Positions 1-8,955 are shown, counted from the stretch's first letter. The stretch: DNA of 64,000 nucleotides from Methylocystis rosea (GCF_003855495.1 NZ_CP034088.1:124001-188000), one strand, 5' to 3'. Numbers and translations: made by a program. Notes: generated from the sequence alone by a model not told the origin.

Positions 1-534
1 TGACATTCCGACGAGCGACAATATTTGCTTACGTTCCTCTAGCGCTGAGCGCGCCTGGATAGCTTCGGCTCGTGTGACGATTAGACGTCGCTCCGCAATG
101 ATATGTTCTTTGAACAGTTGTTCGTCGCGCCGCAGTTTCTCGGCTGCTAGATTCGCAGCTGAAAGCGCATGGAGAAAGCTTCTCTGCGCTTCGATCAGGT
201 CCCAAGATTTCAGCGTGGCGATAGGCGCGCCCTGCTTCACATCTTCGTCAGGTACGACAAGCAATGTTTCGACGAGGCCTGCAGCCGGCGCAGCGACAAC
301 ACGCATTTGCTGCGGGGGGACGGTGACGACCCCCGGCACGACTAGTTCGCCCAAACTCGACTCATGCACTACTAGCTGAGTCTCGATCCCACCCGCACGG
401 ATCTGCGCTTCGTTGAACTGAAGAACGACTTCGTGACCTGCGCCAGCGTTCGTTTCCGAACTCGCCCGGACGGGAATGGCCATTGTAAGGGCCAGGAGCA
501 AGCGCTGAGCGCCAAGGTATCGGGCGTGATGCAT
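1..534 (-). CDS. RND efflux periplasmic adaptor subunit (partial, runs off the left edge)
   Basis: Reading the minus strand from the ATG at 534 gives 178 codons open to the window edge. Residues 1-24 look like a signal peptide. Next comes a lipoyl/barrel-sandwich region (PGVVTVPPQQMRVVAAPAAG, then LVETLLVVPDEDVKQGAPIATL) typical of CusB/CzcB-type membrane fusion proteins, and then the start of the alpha-helical hairpin (EAQRSFLHALSAANLAAEKL). The protein would link an inner-membrane RND pump to an outer-membrane channel in the periplasm. The pump gene would lie left of the window. The substrate cannot be read from this half; the lack of His/Met-rich motifs gives no metal clue. Confidence 0.8.
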   Translation of the reverse strand, partial: MHHARYLGAQRLLLALTMAIPVRASSETNAGAGHEVVLQFNEAQIRAGGIETQLVVHESSLGELVVPGVVTVPPQQMRVVAAPAAGLVETLLVVPDEDVKQGAPIATLKSWDLIEAQRSFLHALSAANLAAEKLRRDEQLFKEHIIAERRLIVTRAEAIQARSALEERKQILSLVGMS

Positions 535-938
535 TAGACCTTCTGGGGAATTAACGGATTCTGGCCATTAGGGGCAGCGAGCTGCGGCGTGTTCCGAGGG
601 AGGTTGATTGCTGCTTACTGCATCATTCTCGATGCCAGCATGTCGGCTCGGGAGTTGCGTTATTGTCCGTTCCAGGAACGTCGGCGGATAGCGTGCGCAT
701 GCGCCATGATGACGCGTCCAACTAAGCGATTCGCTTAATTACGTCGATCAACCGTGGCGTCGAAGCTGCTGTGCGCATAGGGCTTTCACCTTATTGGGTC
801 TGCTGTCCACATGTTCAACTCAATTGCGTCGTGCTTGGGCTCCACCGTCTGGATTGAGCCCCAAGAGTGACCGTTGCATTCATTTTTCGCAAACGCAAAA
901 TTGTTGAAAATAGAACAAAAGAAATTTATATGTAAAAT
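535..938. other. Intergenic region without a recognised gene
   Basis: This 404-base divergent gap separates the minus-strand adaptor gene from the plus-strand LysR gene. The last 60 bases before the LysR start are AT-rich, unlike the surroundings, and probably carry its promoter. No hairpin or open frame of note was seen. Confidence 0.5.
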
Positions 939-1910
939 ATGGACGTCAATCTAGCGAAGACCTTCTTGGAAGTGGTTGCGAGTGGAAGCTTCATTGCTGC
1001 TGCGGATCGTCTACACCTGACGCAAGCAGCGGTGAGCGCCAGAATTCGAACTCTAGAAAGTCAGCTCAAGCGACCACTCTTCGTTCGCAATAAAGCGGGC
1101 GCGCGTCTGACGTCGGCGGGCGAACGCTTCGCGCGCTACGCGACGACGATGGTTCAGTTATGGGAGGGCGCTTGTCGACAAGTGGCTCTGCCCGTGGGGC
1201 GAGCGAGTGGTTTCAGCATAGGTGGAGAATTCAGTCTCTGGTATCCGCTCCTAGCAGATTGGCTCATATGGATGCATGCGGAATCGTATGAAACAGCGAT
1301 AACAGCGGACGTTGACACCCCTGCGCGACTTCTCGAGCGCGTGCAGGAGGGCTCGCTTGACCTCGCCGTTCTCCATAATCCGCCGCAACGGTCTGATCTT
1401 GTCTGCGAACTGCTCATTGAAGAGAAATTGATTCAGGTAACAACCGACCCAAAGGGTAGAATCGATCCAAATGAGTATGTTTTCGTCGATTGGGGGCCAG
1501 AATTCGCTGTCAATCACCAGGCCGCTTTTCCCAAGCTGAGCATTGCGCCCTTGTCAATATCGCTGGGTCCGCTCGCGTTGACCTTTATACTGAGCGTCGG
1601 CGGAGCGGGGTATTTTCGTATTGGCGGTGCGCAGCCATTTTTGGCCGACGGACGGTTGCATCGTGTAAGTCGAGCTCCTGAGTTCTCATATTCCACGTAC
1701 GCCATCTACGCCACGGGGCGCGAGGATGATGTCATGCAACGCGTCCTTAAGGGATTACGGTTGGTGGCGTCAGGTCACGAGAGGGCGGGAATACCGCCGG
1801 CGATCGGTGCGAGAGCGTTGTCGCGAAATTTATCGCAACGATCTCCGTCGAAGAAACGGAGAAAGTCAGCAAGAGGTACTGGTAGCGCAATCGTCGCTCA
1901 GAACGACTAG
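939..1910 (+). CDS. LysR-family transcriptional regulator
   Basis: 323 residues. The N-terminal winged helix-turn-helix (residues 1-60) carries the family pattern FLEVVASGSFIAAADRLHLT then QAAVSARIRTLE. Residues about 90-280 form the effector-binding domain. The family ends near residue 300. The last 40 residues (Arg/Ser/Lys-rich) look unlike a LysR tail and lead straight into the IS110 scar at 1915, so the 3' end was probably replaced by the insertion. The gene is divergent from the adaptor gene, the usual arrangement for a LysR regulator and its target, so regulation of that efflux system is possible. The inducer is unknown. Confidence 0.8.
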   Translation: MDVNLAKTFLEVVASGSFIAAADRLHLTQAAVSARIRTLESQLKRPLFVRNKAGARLTSAGERFARYATTMVQLWEGACRQVALPVGRASGFSIGGEFSLWYPLLADWLIWMHAESYETAITADVDTPARLLERVQEGSLDLAVLHNPPQRSDLVCELLIEEKLIQVTTDPKGRIDPNEYVFVDWGPEFAVNHQAAFPKLSIAPLSISLGPLALTFILSVGGAGYFRIGGAQPFLADGRLHRVSRAPEFSYSTYAIYATGREDDVMQRVLKGLRLVASGHERAGIPPAIGARALSRNLSQRSPSKKRRKSARGTGSAIVAQND

Positions 1911-1914
1911 CACG

Positions 1915-2058
1915 CTGTTGAAACGGCTCTGATGGGGTGGACGCCCCCCGACGGCCTCGATGTGCCAGAGTGGAGGTGTTGAATCTCACTCGAGGGAGGC
2001 GTCCATGAAAAAAGTTAGCACTATCGGATTGGATTTGGGGAAGCCAGCCGCGCGCTAA
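1915..2058 (+). mobile_element. IS110-family left-end remnant with first codons of the transposase
   Basis: A leader of about 90 bases is followed by an ATG at 2005 preceded by GGGAGG. It encodes MKKVSTIGLDLGK, the typical beginning of IS110/IS1111 DEDD transposases. The frame stops four residues later because the element joins foreign DNA at about 2046. Only the left end survives. The insertion sits between the LysR tail and the 3' end of the minus-strand membrane gene. Confidence 0.65.
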
Positions 2059-2505
2059 TTGCGCCTGCACCCAATTGCGCTGACGACGTCGAATGAATGC
2101 GCCGACGCCCACGCCAACCAGGCTGGCGGCCATACCAGCGCCAATGCCCGCAACGATCGCCTCGGCGAAACTGCCGTAGATGGTCCAAACGGCGATCGCG
2201 CCAGCAATGGCGCCAACATAGAAGAGCAGGCCGATGAGCGCAGCTTTGCCTTCATTAAGCGACTCGGCTTCGATGTAGGAAATGCGAGGAGCTTCATCGC
2301 TGTCCTCGATCTCGACCGAGCGTTTCGATCCAATCTTTTCGCGCGTCTTCGCGTCTTCGGTGAGCAGGCTGATTTCGGATCGATCGAATCCATGAGTCAT
2401 CAAATAGTCAATGGCGGACTGCAGCTTATCAAGCGAGTCGAACAGGCCTACGGCTTCGGAAAATTCGCGAGACTGTTCGAGCGCAGTCGTTTCATTCGAT
2501 TCCAT
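2046..2505 (-). pseudogene. Small membrane stress-type protein, 3' truncated by IS110
   Basis: The start at 2505 follows GGGAGGAACTCC. About 152 native residues remain. The N-terminal half is a soluble domain (EAVGLFDSLDKLQSAIDYLM then THGFDRSEISLLTE), which resembles heat-induced/general stress YflT-like folds. The second half has a Gly/Ala-rich membrane hairpin (LIGLLFYVGAIAGAIAVWTI, then GIGAGMAASLVGVGVGAFI). After residue 152 the frame reads antisense through the IS110 scar, so the native C-terminus is lost. Function is not known; proteins of this shape occur in stress islands. Family assignment is by eye. Confidence 0.55.
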
Positions 2506-2639
2506 GGAGTTCCTCCCGAAGCTCATTACTCTTGAATCGAAGCCGGCCTCTGTGTGCGCCCTTGCCCATCTGAGCGGTCATTTGCCCTGTGATCGGCGTA
2601 TCAAATATCAGCATGCCCCCGCTTGAAGCCTTCGACAAG

Positions 2640-2708
2640 GCCAAGCGCTAACGGAGCCCCGGAGAAAAGCTCTTCCCAGGACAGATGCTGCATGAAGCGT
2701 CCGCACAT
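2640..2708 (-). pseudogene. SRAP/YedK-like N-terminal scrap
   Basis: The minus strand from 2708 reads MCGRFMQHLSWEEL. SRAP (SOS response-associated peptidase) proteins begin with MCGRF, where Cys2 is the DNA-crosslinking catalytic residue. The similarity ends after about 20 residues. A second, longer SRAP remnant lies at 61585-61800. The piece is too short to be a gene. Confidence 0.35.
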
Positions 2709-3047
2709 AGGCGGGACGATAGCGCCAAGGCCACGCAAAACCAAAAAAGCCTCGCGAGCGCACGTCCGCACGGCGGCTGAGCAGCTGGATCCCGGCTGAA
2801 GTTGAAAAAAGGCCCGCGGCCGTGAACCGCGGGCAAAGGAGATTGGAGCGTCGCGATGAAGGCGACGCCGGCCAAATTGCGCCGAGGCGCGCTGAGGCAA
2901 GCGTGGCAGTCAGATCATAAGGGTCACGCTTGGCCATTGATGGCGCGACCCCACGCAATGCGCGCATAGGAGCGCATATGCTGAACCAGTCCGATTTTCG
3001 CCAACCCTTCAGGAAGCGCGGTTTGACGCCGACGCTGCAGATCGAGC
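2709..3047. other. Non-coding stretch with no recognisable gene
   Basis: Frames here are short and do not resemble known families. The stretch lies between the SRAP scrap and the first recognisable TniB codons and probably consists of insertion junctions. Confidence 0.4.
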
Positions 3048-3690
3048 GTGGCGCGTTATGCCGACTATCCGCGGGCCAAACAGGCCCTCGACCGTTTGGG
3101 GCTCCTGCTCGACCATCCTCGGGGAAGGAGGAGGCCTTCCGTTGCGATTTATGGCGACAGCGGCATGGGCAAAACCATGATCATGAAGCGATTCCGTGAT
3201 GAACACCCGCCGGGCTTCAATGCGGTCACGGGAGCGCTCCGAACGCCTGCGCTCGCGATGGAGATGACCAGTCGACCTGGAGAACGCCGCTTCTATGCTG
3301 AACTGCTCACGCTTCTTGGCGGGCCGCAGCGTCCGCGCGCAGACATTGCGCAGATGGTGCAGTCCGCATTGCGGATCTCGGTGTTCAAGTTCTTGTTATC
3401 GACGAAGTCCACAATATTCTCGCCGGTTCCTATCGCGAACAGAGAGTCGTGCTGAACACCCTTCGATTCTTGAGCAATCGCCTTCAAATCTCGCTTGTTT
3501 GCTTTGGCGTCAACGAAGCGCGCGAAGCCATCAGCGGTGACGTTCAACTTGCCCGCCGGTTTGAACAGTTCACGCTGAACCGTTGGGCGGCGGATGAAAT
3601 TTGAATCGCTCGTCGCGTCCACTCTGCGTAACACGCCGCTACGTAATCCTTCCGTGCTCAGCACGAAATCATTGCGTTGGATGCTGCAGC
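3048..3690 (+). pseudogene. TniB-like transposition ATPase, frameshifted
   Basis: Three frames together give a TniB AAA+ protein. The first frame has PRAKQALDRLGLLLDHP and a Walker A (IYGDSGMGKT, near 3150-3180). After a frameshift near 3375 there is a Walker B with VQVLVIDEVHNILAG, then ISLVCFGVNEAREAISGDVQ and LARRFEQFTLNRW. A second shift near 3598 gives FESLVASTLRNTPLRNPSVL. TniB is the target-selection ATPase of Tn5053/Tn7-like transposons, working with TniA. No TniA or TniQ remains here. The 3' end is cut at about 3690 by an IS5 remnant. Confidence 0.75.
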
Positions 3691-3719
3691 AACGGGCGCG
3701 AACTGGCGCATTCTTACAA

Positions 3720-4058
3720 TTAAGCGCAGCGTGACAGACGGGCTCGCATCGCGGTCAGCGCGTTCCCGGTCGATCATCAGCGCCACGTCGTGGATGGTCT
3801 CGAACAGAAAACGGCGCATGAAGCGGCGAAACCACCAGTAGATGGTTTGCCAGGGCGGAAAATCCTTGGGCAGCATGCGCCAGCCGCAGCCGGCGCGGGC
3901 GATGTAGCGGATGGCGTTCAAAACCTCGCGTGGGTCGACCGAAGGCTTGCGCCCTCTGCGCGCAGGTGAGGGAAGGAACGGCTCAACGCGCTCCCACTCC
4001 TCATCGGTCTAATCCGTCGGGTAACGTTTGGTTTTCTTCTCAATGGCGGCCATCTTGG
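3720..4058 (-). pseudogene. IS5-family transposase, N-terminal remnant
   Basis: The minus strand carries the conserved start of IS5-group transposases: KRYPTD, stop, TDEEWERVEPFLPSP, then VLNAIRYIARAGCGWRMLP and WQTIYWWFRRFMRRFLFE. An in-frame TAG lies in the sixth conserved position after KRYPT. The catalytic DDE region is missing because the sequence joins the TniB remnant at about 3720. It is inactive. Confidence 0.75.
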
Positions 4059-4133
4059 CGCGATTCGCTCGGGTCCACATCCCTAGCTTGAATCACGCCC
4101 CTATCTCCGTCGCAACCATTCTCAAACGGTCTC

Positions 4134-5726
4134 TCAGGGCTGCTCCATCAGTTCCTCGGCGGAAAGCCGTGCGAGCGATTGTTTGCGCTTCTTGGACGCG
4201 TAGCTTGGATAGGCGAGCCAGACGACTCCCGAGAGCAGGATGAACGCCATTGCGCCGAACAGAAAGACGTCGTTGAGCGCGAGGATCGACGCCTGCTGTC
4301 GAATGAGCTGCGCCGCGCGGCTCTGCGCGGCGGTGGGCGACATGCCCATCGCCTGCATGCGATCCAGGAAAGTGGCGAGCAGGTCGAGCGAGGCGAAGCG
4401 CCGTCCGCCGAAATGATCGGCGAGATCGAGCTGATGGAACGGCGTTCGGCGGAAGAAGAGAACGCCGAGCAGCGAGATGCCCAGGGCGCCGGCCACGGTG
4501 CGCAGCATCGCGAGCTCTTCCGCCGCGCGGATCAGTCGTTCGCCGACGAGCCCGGTCATGGCGAGGGTCGCGAGCGGCGCAAAGAACATCGCGAGCGAGA
4601 AGCCGAAAAAGAACATCGGCGTCTTGACGTCATCGAAATAGGCGTTCTTGTCGTATTGTCCGAGCCAGACAAAGGTCACTGCGAGACCGATGAAGTTGAG
4701 GAACACGATCAGTCGCGCGTCGACGTTCCTCGTGATTTCATGCACGACGGCCGCGGCCGCCATCGCCAGAAAAATCATGATCAGATAGACCATGCCGGCG
4801 AGCGAGGACGTGTAGCCGAGCAGCACCTGCAATTGCACGATGAACACCGAGAGCAGGCCCTGAATCACCAGGAAGCCGACGATCGAGCAGAAAGTCGCGA
4901 TGGCGAAGTTGCGATGCAGAAACAGACGCAGGTCTAGCGCGGGCCGTCGTTCGCCGAACTCCCAAAAGATGAACATCGGCAGCGCCAGCAGCACGACGAG
5001 CAGCAGCCATCCGAGGAGAGGCTCCGCGAACCAGTCGAAATCATTGCCCATGTTGAGAATCGTCTGCACGCCGAGCAGCACCGCGGCGAGCAGAATGAAG
5101 CCGATCGTATCGAAGCGCGTCATGCGGCGCTGAAAGCCGCGCCGGTAGAACAGCGCGGCAATGATCGCCGCGACGGGCATCACGACCAAGACGTTGGAAT
5201 AAAATAGCCAGCGCCAGTCGAAATATTCGGCCCAGAAGCCGCCCATGAATACGCCGATGGTGAAGGGCGCCATGCTCATGACGCCCCAGAAGCCGACGCC
5301 GAGCGTGCGCTGGTGATCCGGATATTGCGCAAGCGTCACGGATTGGGCGAGCGGAAGGGCGACGCCGCCGGCAAGGCCGAGGAGAAATCGCATCGGCGCG
5401 AAAAACCAGATGGTTTCGCTCGCCGCGCACATCAGCGAGAAGATGGCGTAGAACATGAGCGCGCCGATCAGCACGCGATAGTCGCCGAAGCGCCCGGAGA
5501 ACCACCGCGACAGTGGCAGGCCGAGCGCGATTCCCACCATGTGGTCGGTGGTCGCCCAGGTGCCGAAGCTCGGCGTCACGCCCTGCAGACTGCCGGCGGC
5601 ATAGGGCGCGAGCACCGTGTAGCCCGGAACGTTCGAGAGCATGACGACATTCGCCGCCCCCGCCGCGCCATTCAGCAGCAGGAATCGCCAGCCTATCATT
5701 CGGGCCGGCCTATCCATGATCGCCAC
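4134..5726 (-). CDS. DHA2-type MFS multidrug exporter
   Basis: 530 residues, intact. About 14 hydrophobic segments are spread along the length, matching the drug:proton antiporter-2 (EmrB/QacA) group, which normally has 14 membrane helices and about 500 residues. Motif A is seen as GLPLSRWFSGRFGDYRVLIG after helix 2, and the motif-C-like glycine/proline helix follows (WGVMSMAPFTIGVFMGGFW). It would export hydrophobic compounds across the inner membrane. It stands alone; no membrane fusion protein or TolC gene is adjacent. Codon use matches the healthy genes of the window. Confidence 0.85.
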   Translation of the reverse strand: MAIMDRPARMIGWRFLLLNGAAGAANVVMLSNVPGYTVLAPYAAGSLQGVTPSFGTWATTDHMVGIALGLPLSRWFSGRFGDYRVLIGALMFYAIFSLMCAASETIWFFAPMRFLLGLAGGVALPLAQSVTLAQYPDHQRTLGVGFWGVMSMAPFTIGVFMGGFWAEYFDWRWLFYSNVLVVMPVAAIIAALFYRRGFQRRMTRFDTIGFILLAAVLLGVQTILNMGNDFDWFAEPLLGWLLLVVLLALPMFIFWEFGERRPALDLRLFLHRNFAIATFCSIVGFLVIQGLLSVFIVQLQVLLGYTSSLAGMVYLIMIFLAMAAAAVVHEITRNVDARLIVFLNFIGLAVTFVWLGQYDKNAYFDDVKTPMFFFGFSLAMFFAPLATLAMTGLVGERLIRAAEELAMLRTVAGALGISLLGVLFFRRTPFHQLDLADHFGGRRFASLDLLATFLDRMQAMGMSPTAAQSRAAQLIRQQASILALNDVFLFGAMAFILLSGVVWLAYPSYASKKRKQSLARLSAEELMEQP

Positions 5727-6239
5727 CCTCGCTCCGTTCTATAATCGCTACTGGGCGGTATTACGCGACATCATCCGCGGTTGTCGACTAGAGCAACGAC
5801 GGACTCCGACACAATGTAGAGCAGGGGTCATCAGCCGCAGGCGGTTGAGCGCGAACTCGATCGCCGGGACAAGGATAACTGAATCGGACCTAAGCCTGTC
5901 AATGGTGAAAGTAGCAGGAAGAACATCAGACAGGACGCCATCCTTGGGTGAAAGACAGAAAATTGCTCACCGATCACGCAAGCTGCATCTTTGCCGTCTT
6001 CATCGGCTAATTGCGTGCCCGTTGTTGGATTCAAAATTGGCGGGTTGATACAAAGGCTTGGCAAAATGGTAACGTGGCTGTTTGCTATCAGTATCAGCCT
6101 CAGCATGGCAATTTCCGTAGCGTGAACCTGTCCCATTCAGCAGTCATCTTCGTCCCCGCCGTCGTCATCTGCTGTTTCTTGGTCGGCAAGTCGTTCTGGA
6201 TCGTATTCCAGACGGTCTGACGCGGCAATCGATCGACGA
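5727..6239. other. Region without a recognised gene upstream of the exporter and the encapsulin remnant
   Basis: About 510 bases. Open frames are shorter than 110 codons and none resembles a family I know. The promoter of the minus-strand exporter must lie in its left part. Lower GC around 6000-6130 suggests an old junction. Confidence 0.4.
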
Positions 6240-6703
6240 CGTGGAGCGCGGCGCAATGGATTCAGATTGGGTGCCCGGGAAATCCCCTTTGCAAAGGATC
6301 GCGCTGTGTCCGATGGGTGCGCTGCGGCAGGCATTCACCATTCGCGAGGCCAGCAGCAATCAGGGCGTTGTGCTGCCTTCCAACGTCCGGGTTACCCAAG
6401 CGCCTCGCTCAGCCAGTTGTGCGACATGGTCCGTACGCGCTCATGCTCGGGCTAGACACCTACACCGCCGCGAGTGGTGGAAGCGTCCAGGGCTATCCGG
6501 TTTTTCACCATCTTGAGCGTGTGGTGGACGGAGGGATCATCTGGGCGCCCGCCATTGAAGGCGGCGTCGTGCGCACGACCTGCAGCGGTGACTTCGAGTT
6601 AGATATCGGTCGGGACATATCCGTTGGTTACACGAGCTATTCCAGCACGGCCGTCGAACTGAATTTTCTGGAGACCTTCACCTTCCGGCTGCCGACGACC
6701 TAG
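6240..6703 (+). pseudogene. Encapsulin (linocin M18-like shell protein) remnant
   Basis: Three frames together reproduce the C-terminal half of family 1 encapsulin. One frame reads FAKDRAVSDGCAAAGI, a second REASSNQGVVLPSNV, and the third runs openly from about 6412: GPYALMLGLDTYTAA, YPVFHHLERVVDGGIIWAPA, GDFELDIGRDISVGY, and ends ELNFLETFTFRLPTT. Encapsulins self-assemble into iron or peroxidase nanocompartments. The N-terminal half is absent and at least three frame changes are present, so no shell can be made. No DyP peroxidase or ferritin-like cargo gene with an obvious targeting tail is adjacent. Confidence 0.75.
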
Positions 6704-6786
6704 GCTTCCGTGGTGCTGGCGCCGGGCATAGACTTCGGATCCATCTGTTTGGGAGAAGCGCTTCTTGGAACCGGGAGGACGCGGCG

Positions 6787-6996
6787 ATGGCAAGGAAGTT
6801 TAAGATCGGCGATCATGTGAGCTGGAACTCCGAGGCCGGACGCGTGTCGGGGACTATCATCGCCATTCACATTAGAGATTTCGATTATAAAGGCCACACG
6901 CATCACGCGTCGAAAGACGATCCCCAGTACGAAATCAAAAGCGACAAGACAGATCACATCGCAGCGCATAAGGGCGGCGCGCTCGACTATGCATAA
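6787..6996 (+). CDS. DUF2945 (HVA1-type TUDOR) small protein
   Basis: 69 residues preceded by GGGAGGA. The sequence FKIGDHVSWNSEAGRVSGTI, then THHASKDDPQYEIKSDKT and the ending HKGGALDYA, match the DUF2945/hypervirulence-associated TUDOR domain, a one-domain family of about 65-75 residues. The biochemical role is unknown; an SH3-like barrel is expected. It lies 12 bases upstream of the DUF488 gene on the same strand, and the two probably form an operon. Confidence 0.85.
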   Translation: MARKFKIGDHVSWNSEAGRVSGTIIAIHIRDFDYKGHTHHASKDDPQYEIKSDKTDHIAAHKGGALDYA

Positions 6997-7008
6997 CGAA
7001 GGCCGCGC

Positions 7009-7536
7009 GTGAAGCTTCCGTTTTTCACCATCGGCCATTCCAACCGAACCCTCGAGGCTTTCATCGGTCTACTGCGCGAAGCCGATATCGCTCTTGTCGC
7101 GGACATCAGAACGATTCCGAAGTCACGAACCAATCCACAGTTCGACAAGAACACGCTTCCCGGCGCCTTGGCGGCCGTCGCCATCTCTTATGAACATATG
7201 GCTGCCCTCGGTGGCCTTCGTGGAAGGTCACGCGGCATATCTCCGACTGTCAACGCCTTCTGGACGAACGAGAGTTTCCACAACTACGCCGATTATGCGC
7301 TTACTGCACAGTTTCAGGCAGGCCTCCAACACCTCTTGGACAGAGGACGCAAGCGGCGCTGTACCATCATGTGTTCGGAAGCCGTATGGTGGCGATGCCA
7401 CCGCCGCATCGTCGCCGATTATCTTATCGCCAGCGGGGAGACCGTTTTCCACATTATGGGGGAAGGTCGTCTGGAGCCGGCCCATCTCACTCCAGGCGCG
7501 GTCATTCAACCTGACGGCGCCGTGATCTATCCGTAG
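7009..7536 (+). CDS. DUF488 family protein
   Basis: 175 residues with a GTG start. It opens with FFTIGHSNRTLEAFIGLLRE, followed by ADIRTIPKSRTNPQFDKNTL, the hallmark of DUF488. The C-terminal half has the paired-Cys-like motif TIMCSEAVWWRCHRRIVADY, in which C, E, C and H are conserved in the family and may bind metal or nucleic acid. The full length is normal. It is probably co-transcribed with the DUF2945 gene. The function is not established. Confidence 0.85.
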   Translation: MKLPFFTIGHSNRTLEAFIGLLREADIALVADIRTIPKSRTNPQFDKNTLPGALAAVAISYEHMAALGGLRGRSRGISPTVNAFWTNESFHNYADYALTAQFQAGLQHLLDRGRKRRCTIMCSEAVWWRCHRRIVADYLIASGETVFHIMGEGRLEPAHLTPGAVIQPDGAVIYP

Positions 7537-7643
7537 TCCGCCGCTCGCAGCATTGGCAGCGCTTCGACGCCAGAGCTTCGAGCAACGCCTCGATGCTCGC
7601 GCCCAAGCGAACAAACCCGGCCACACGCCTAAAGCTAAAAATA

Positions 7644-7700
7644 TTTCTGCATCGGGAACGCAGCACGGAATGGTCGCATCTAATATACAGGGCGCAAGTG
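7644..7700 (+). promoter_or_regulatory. Copy A of a duplicated promoter-like element
   Basis: The element contains CGGGAACGCAGCACGGAAT followed directly by GGTCGCATCTAATATACAGG. A close copy lies at 7936-7992. The GGGAAC block resembles the -35 box recognised by many ECF sigma factors. Copy A is not followed by a gene, suggesting that a gene downstream of it was lost or that the segment was duplicated. Confidence 0.4.
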
Positions 7701-7784
7701 CGGAGAAAAACTGAGCGGCAGCTACCGCTCTGCACAGAAATATCGTACCGTCGGGAACCCCCGTAAAATCACGCTGGTGCGATA

Positions 7785-7815
7785 GCGGAGGCGCTATGAG
7801 TTTTAGCGCCTCCGC
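7785..7815. terminator. Perfect 12-bp inverted repeat
   Basis: GCGGAGGCGCTA and TAGCGCCTCCGC are separated by seven bases (TGAGTTT). There is no T-run, so it may be a Rho-aided terminator for the DUF488 operon or a protein-binding site between the two promoter-like copies. Confidence 0.4.
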
Positions 7816-7935
7816 AGCCCGTTTACGAAGTAATGAGAGCCTATCCAGCGCTTGTGTTGTCGCAGGATGTTTTAGAGCTGACCGTACTCTGCCGCTCGAC
7901 GTGCTCGGAAGCTTTCTCTTTTCCCCCAAAAAAAT

Positions 7936-7992
7936 CTCGTGCAACGGGAACGCAGCGCGAAAGGGTCGCATCGAATATACGGGGCCGCATCG
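7936..7992 (+). promoter_or_regulatory. Copy B of the duplicated element, upstream of the four-His secreted protein
   Basis: It contains ACGGGAACGCAGCGCGAAA followed by GGGTCGCATCGAATATACGG, matching copy A at most positions. It lies 50-100 bases before the ATG at 8043, the right distance for a promoter. The ECF sigma gene at 8956 is a plausible cognate factor. Both points are inference. Confidence 0.45.
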
Positions 7993-8042
7993 AGTCGATC
8001 ACACCGGCCGCTACGCAAACTGATCGACCAAGGAGAACCGTC

Positions 8043-8735
8043 ATGACACGCGTGCAGATGTTCCACCGGGCCGTTAATCGCCGCCTCGCCCTTGCGGGCT
8101 TCGCCGCCGCACTTATGGCTACTCCCGTTTTCCGCCCGACCGCCGCCTATTCCGTTAACACCTCGCACACCGAAGCCGCGCAGATCATTCGCAGCCCGAG
8201 CGGACTCGCGCTCAATAATGCGATGCGTGAATTGTGGGCTCAGCATATGGAATGGACCTATGCGGCAGTCACGGCCTTGGCCAACGGCTCGCCATCTTTC
8301 GACGCCACCGCAGCGCGGCTGATGCAGAACCAGGCCGATATCGGCGACGCTATCAAGCCCTTCTATGGCGATGCAGCTGGTAACGCGCTCACCAAGCTGC
8401 TTCAGGAGCATATCGGCGCAGCCGTCGAGGTCGTGAAAGCCGCCAAGGCCGGCGACAAGCCGGCCACCGACAAGGCCGTCGCAGCCGCCTACGCAAACGC
8501 GCAGGAAATTGCCGATTTTCTCGCCAAGGCGAACAAGAACTGGCCGCAAACCACGGTACGCGACATGCTCAAGGGGCATATCGACACAACTGTGGTCTAC
8601 GCCACGGGGCTTTTGCAGGGCAAATATGCCGACGGCATCGCCGAATATGGAAAGGCCGAAGCTCATATGATGATGCTGGCCGATGCCCTGACCAACGGTT
8701 TGATCGCCGCCTTCCCAACGAAGTTCGAGAATTAG
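8043..8735 (+). CDS. Secreted all-helical protein with four regularly placed histidines, unknown function
   Basis: 230 residues. The ATG at 8043 follows AAGGAG. Residues 1-35 form a signal peptide with a basic start ([20 protein letters not shown]). The remainder is predicted helical, with one His per helix: LWAQHMEW (H68), LLQEHIGA (H123), MLKGHIDT (H179) and AEAHMMML (H208). The near-equal spacing of the first three (55 and 56 residues) suggests an internal duplication and a metal- or heme-binding four-helix bundle in the periplasm. I do not recognise the family. The ECF sigma factor follows 220 bases downstream, so the gene may be its target. Confidence 0.7.
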   Translation: MTRVQMFHRAVNRRLALAGFAAALMATPVFRPTAAYSVNTSHTEAAQIIRSPSGLALNNAMRELWAQHMEWTYAAVTALANGSPSFDATAARLMQNQADIGDAIKPFYGDAAGNALTKLLQEHIGAAVEVVKAAKAGDKPATDKAVAAAYANAQEIADFLAKANKNWPQTTVRDMLKGHIDTTVVYATGLLQGKYADGIAEYGKAEAHMMMLADALTNGLIAAFPTKFEN

Positions 8736-8801
8736 TCGGACAACGCCAAGGGCGACGACGGAACGGCGCCCCGCCATTGCCCGTACGCCCGGAAAGGAGC
8801 C

Positions 8802-8927
8802 GTGATACTCATCGACGCGTTGATCGCTTTCGCGATGGTCGCGGGCATGATGGAATTGCTGCGCGATCCGGAAGACGCGGCGCGCGCGATCCCTATAGCG
8901 GCAGCGCCGGCAAAGGCACGCCGGTAG
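8802..8927 (+). CDS. Possible 41-residue ORF between the four-His protein and the ECF sigma
   Basis: A GTG at 8802 follows AAGGAG closely. The translation begins VILIDALIAFAMVAGMMELL and ends Ala/Arg-rich. One hydrophobic stretch could be a membrane segment. It is on the same strand as both neighbours. The short spacing to the ribosome-binding site and the lack of a known family make it uncertain. Confidence 0.25.
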   Translation: MILIDALIAFAMVAGMMELLRDPEDAARAIPIAAAPAKARR

Positions 8928-8955
8928 CCTACCTGTTCAATGAATGGAGGCGAAA

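Noticed and set aside
4179..4937. 252-codon plus-strand frame antisense to the DHA2 exporter
   Set aside because: Same shadow effect: highly charged composition opposite hydrophobic helices, with no motif.
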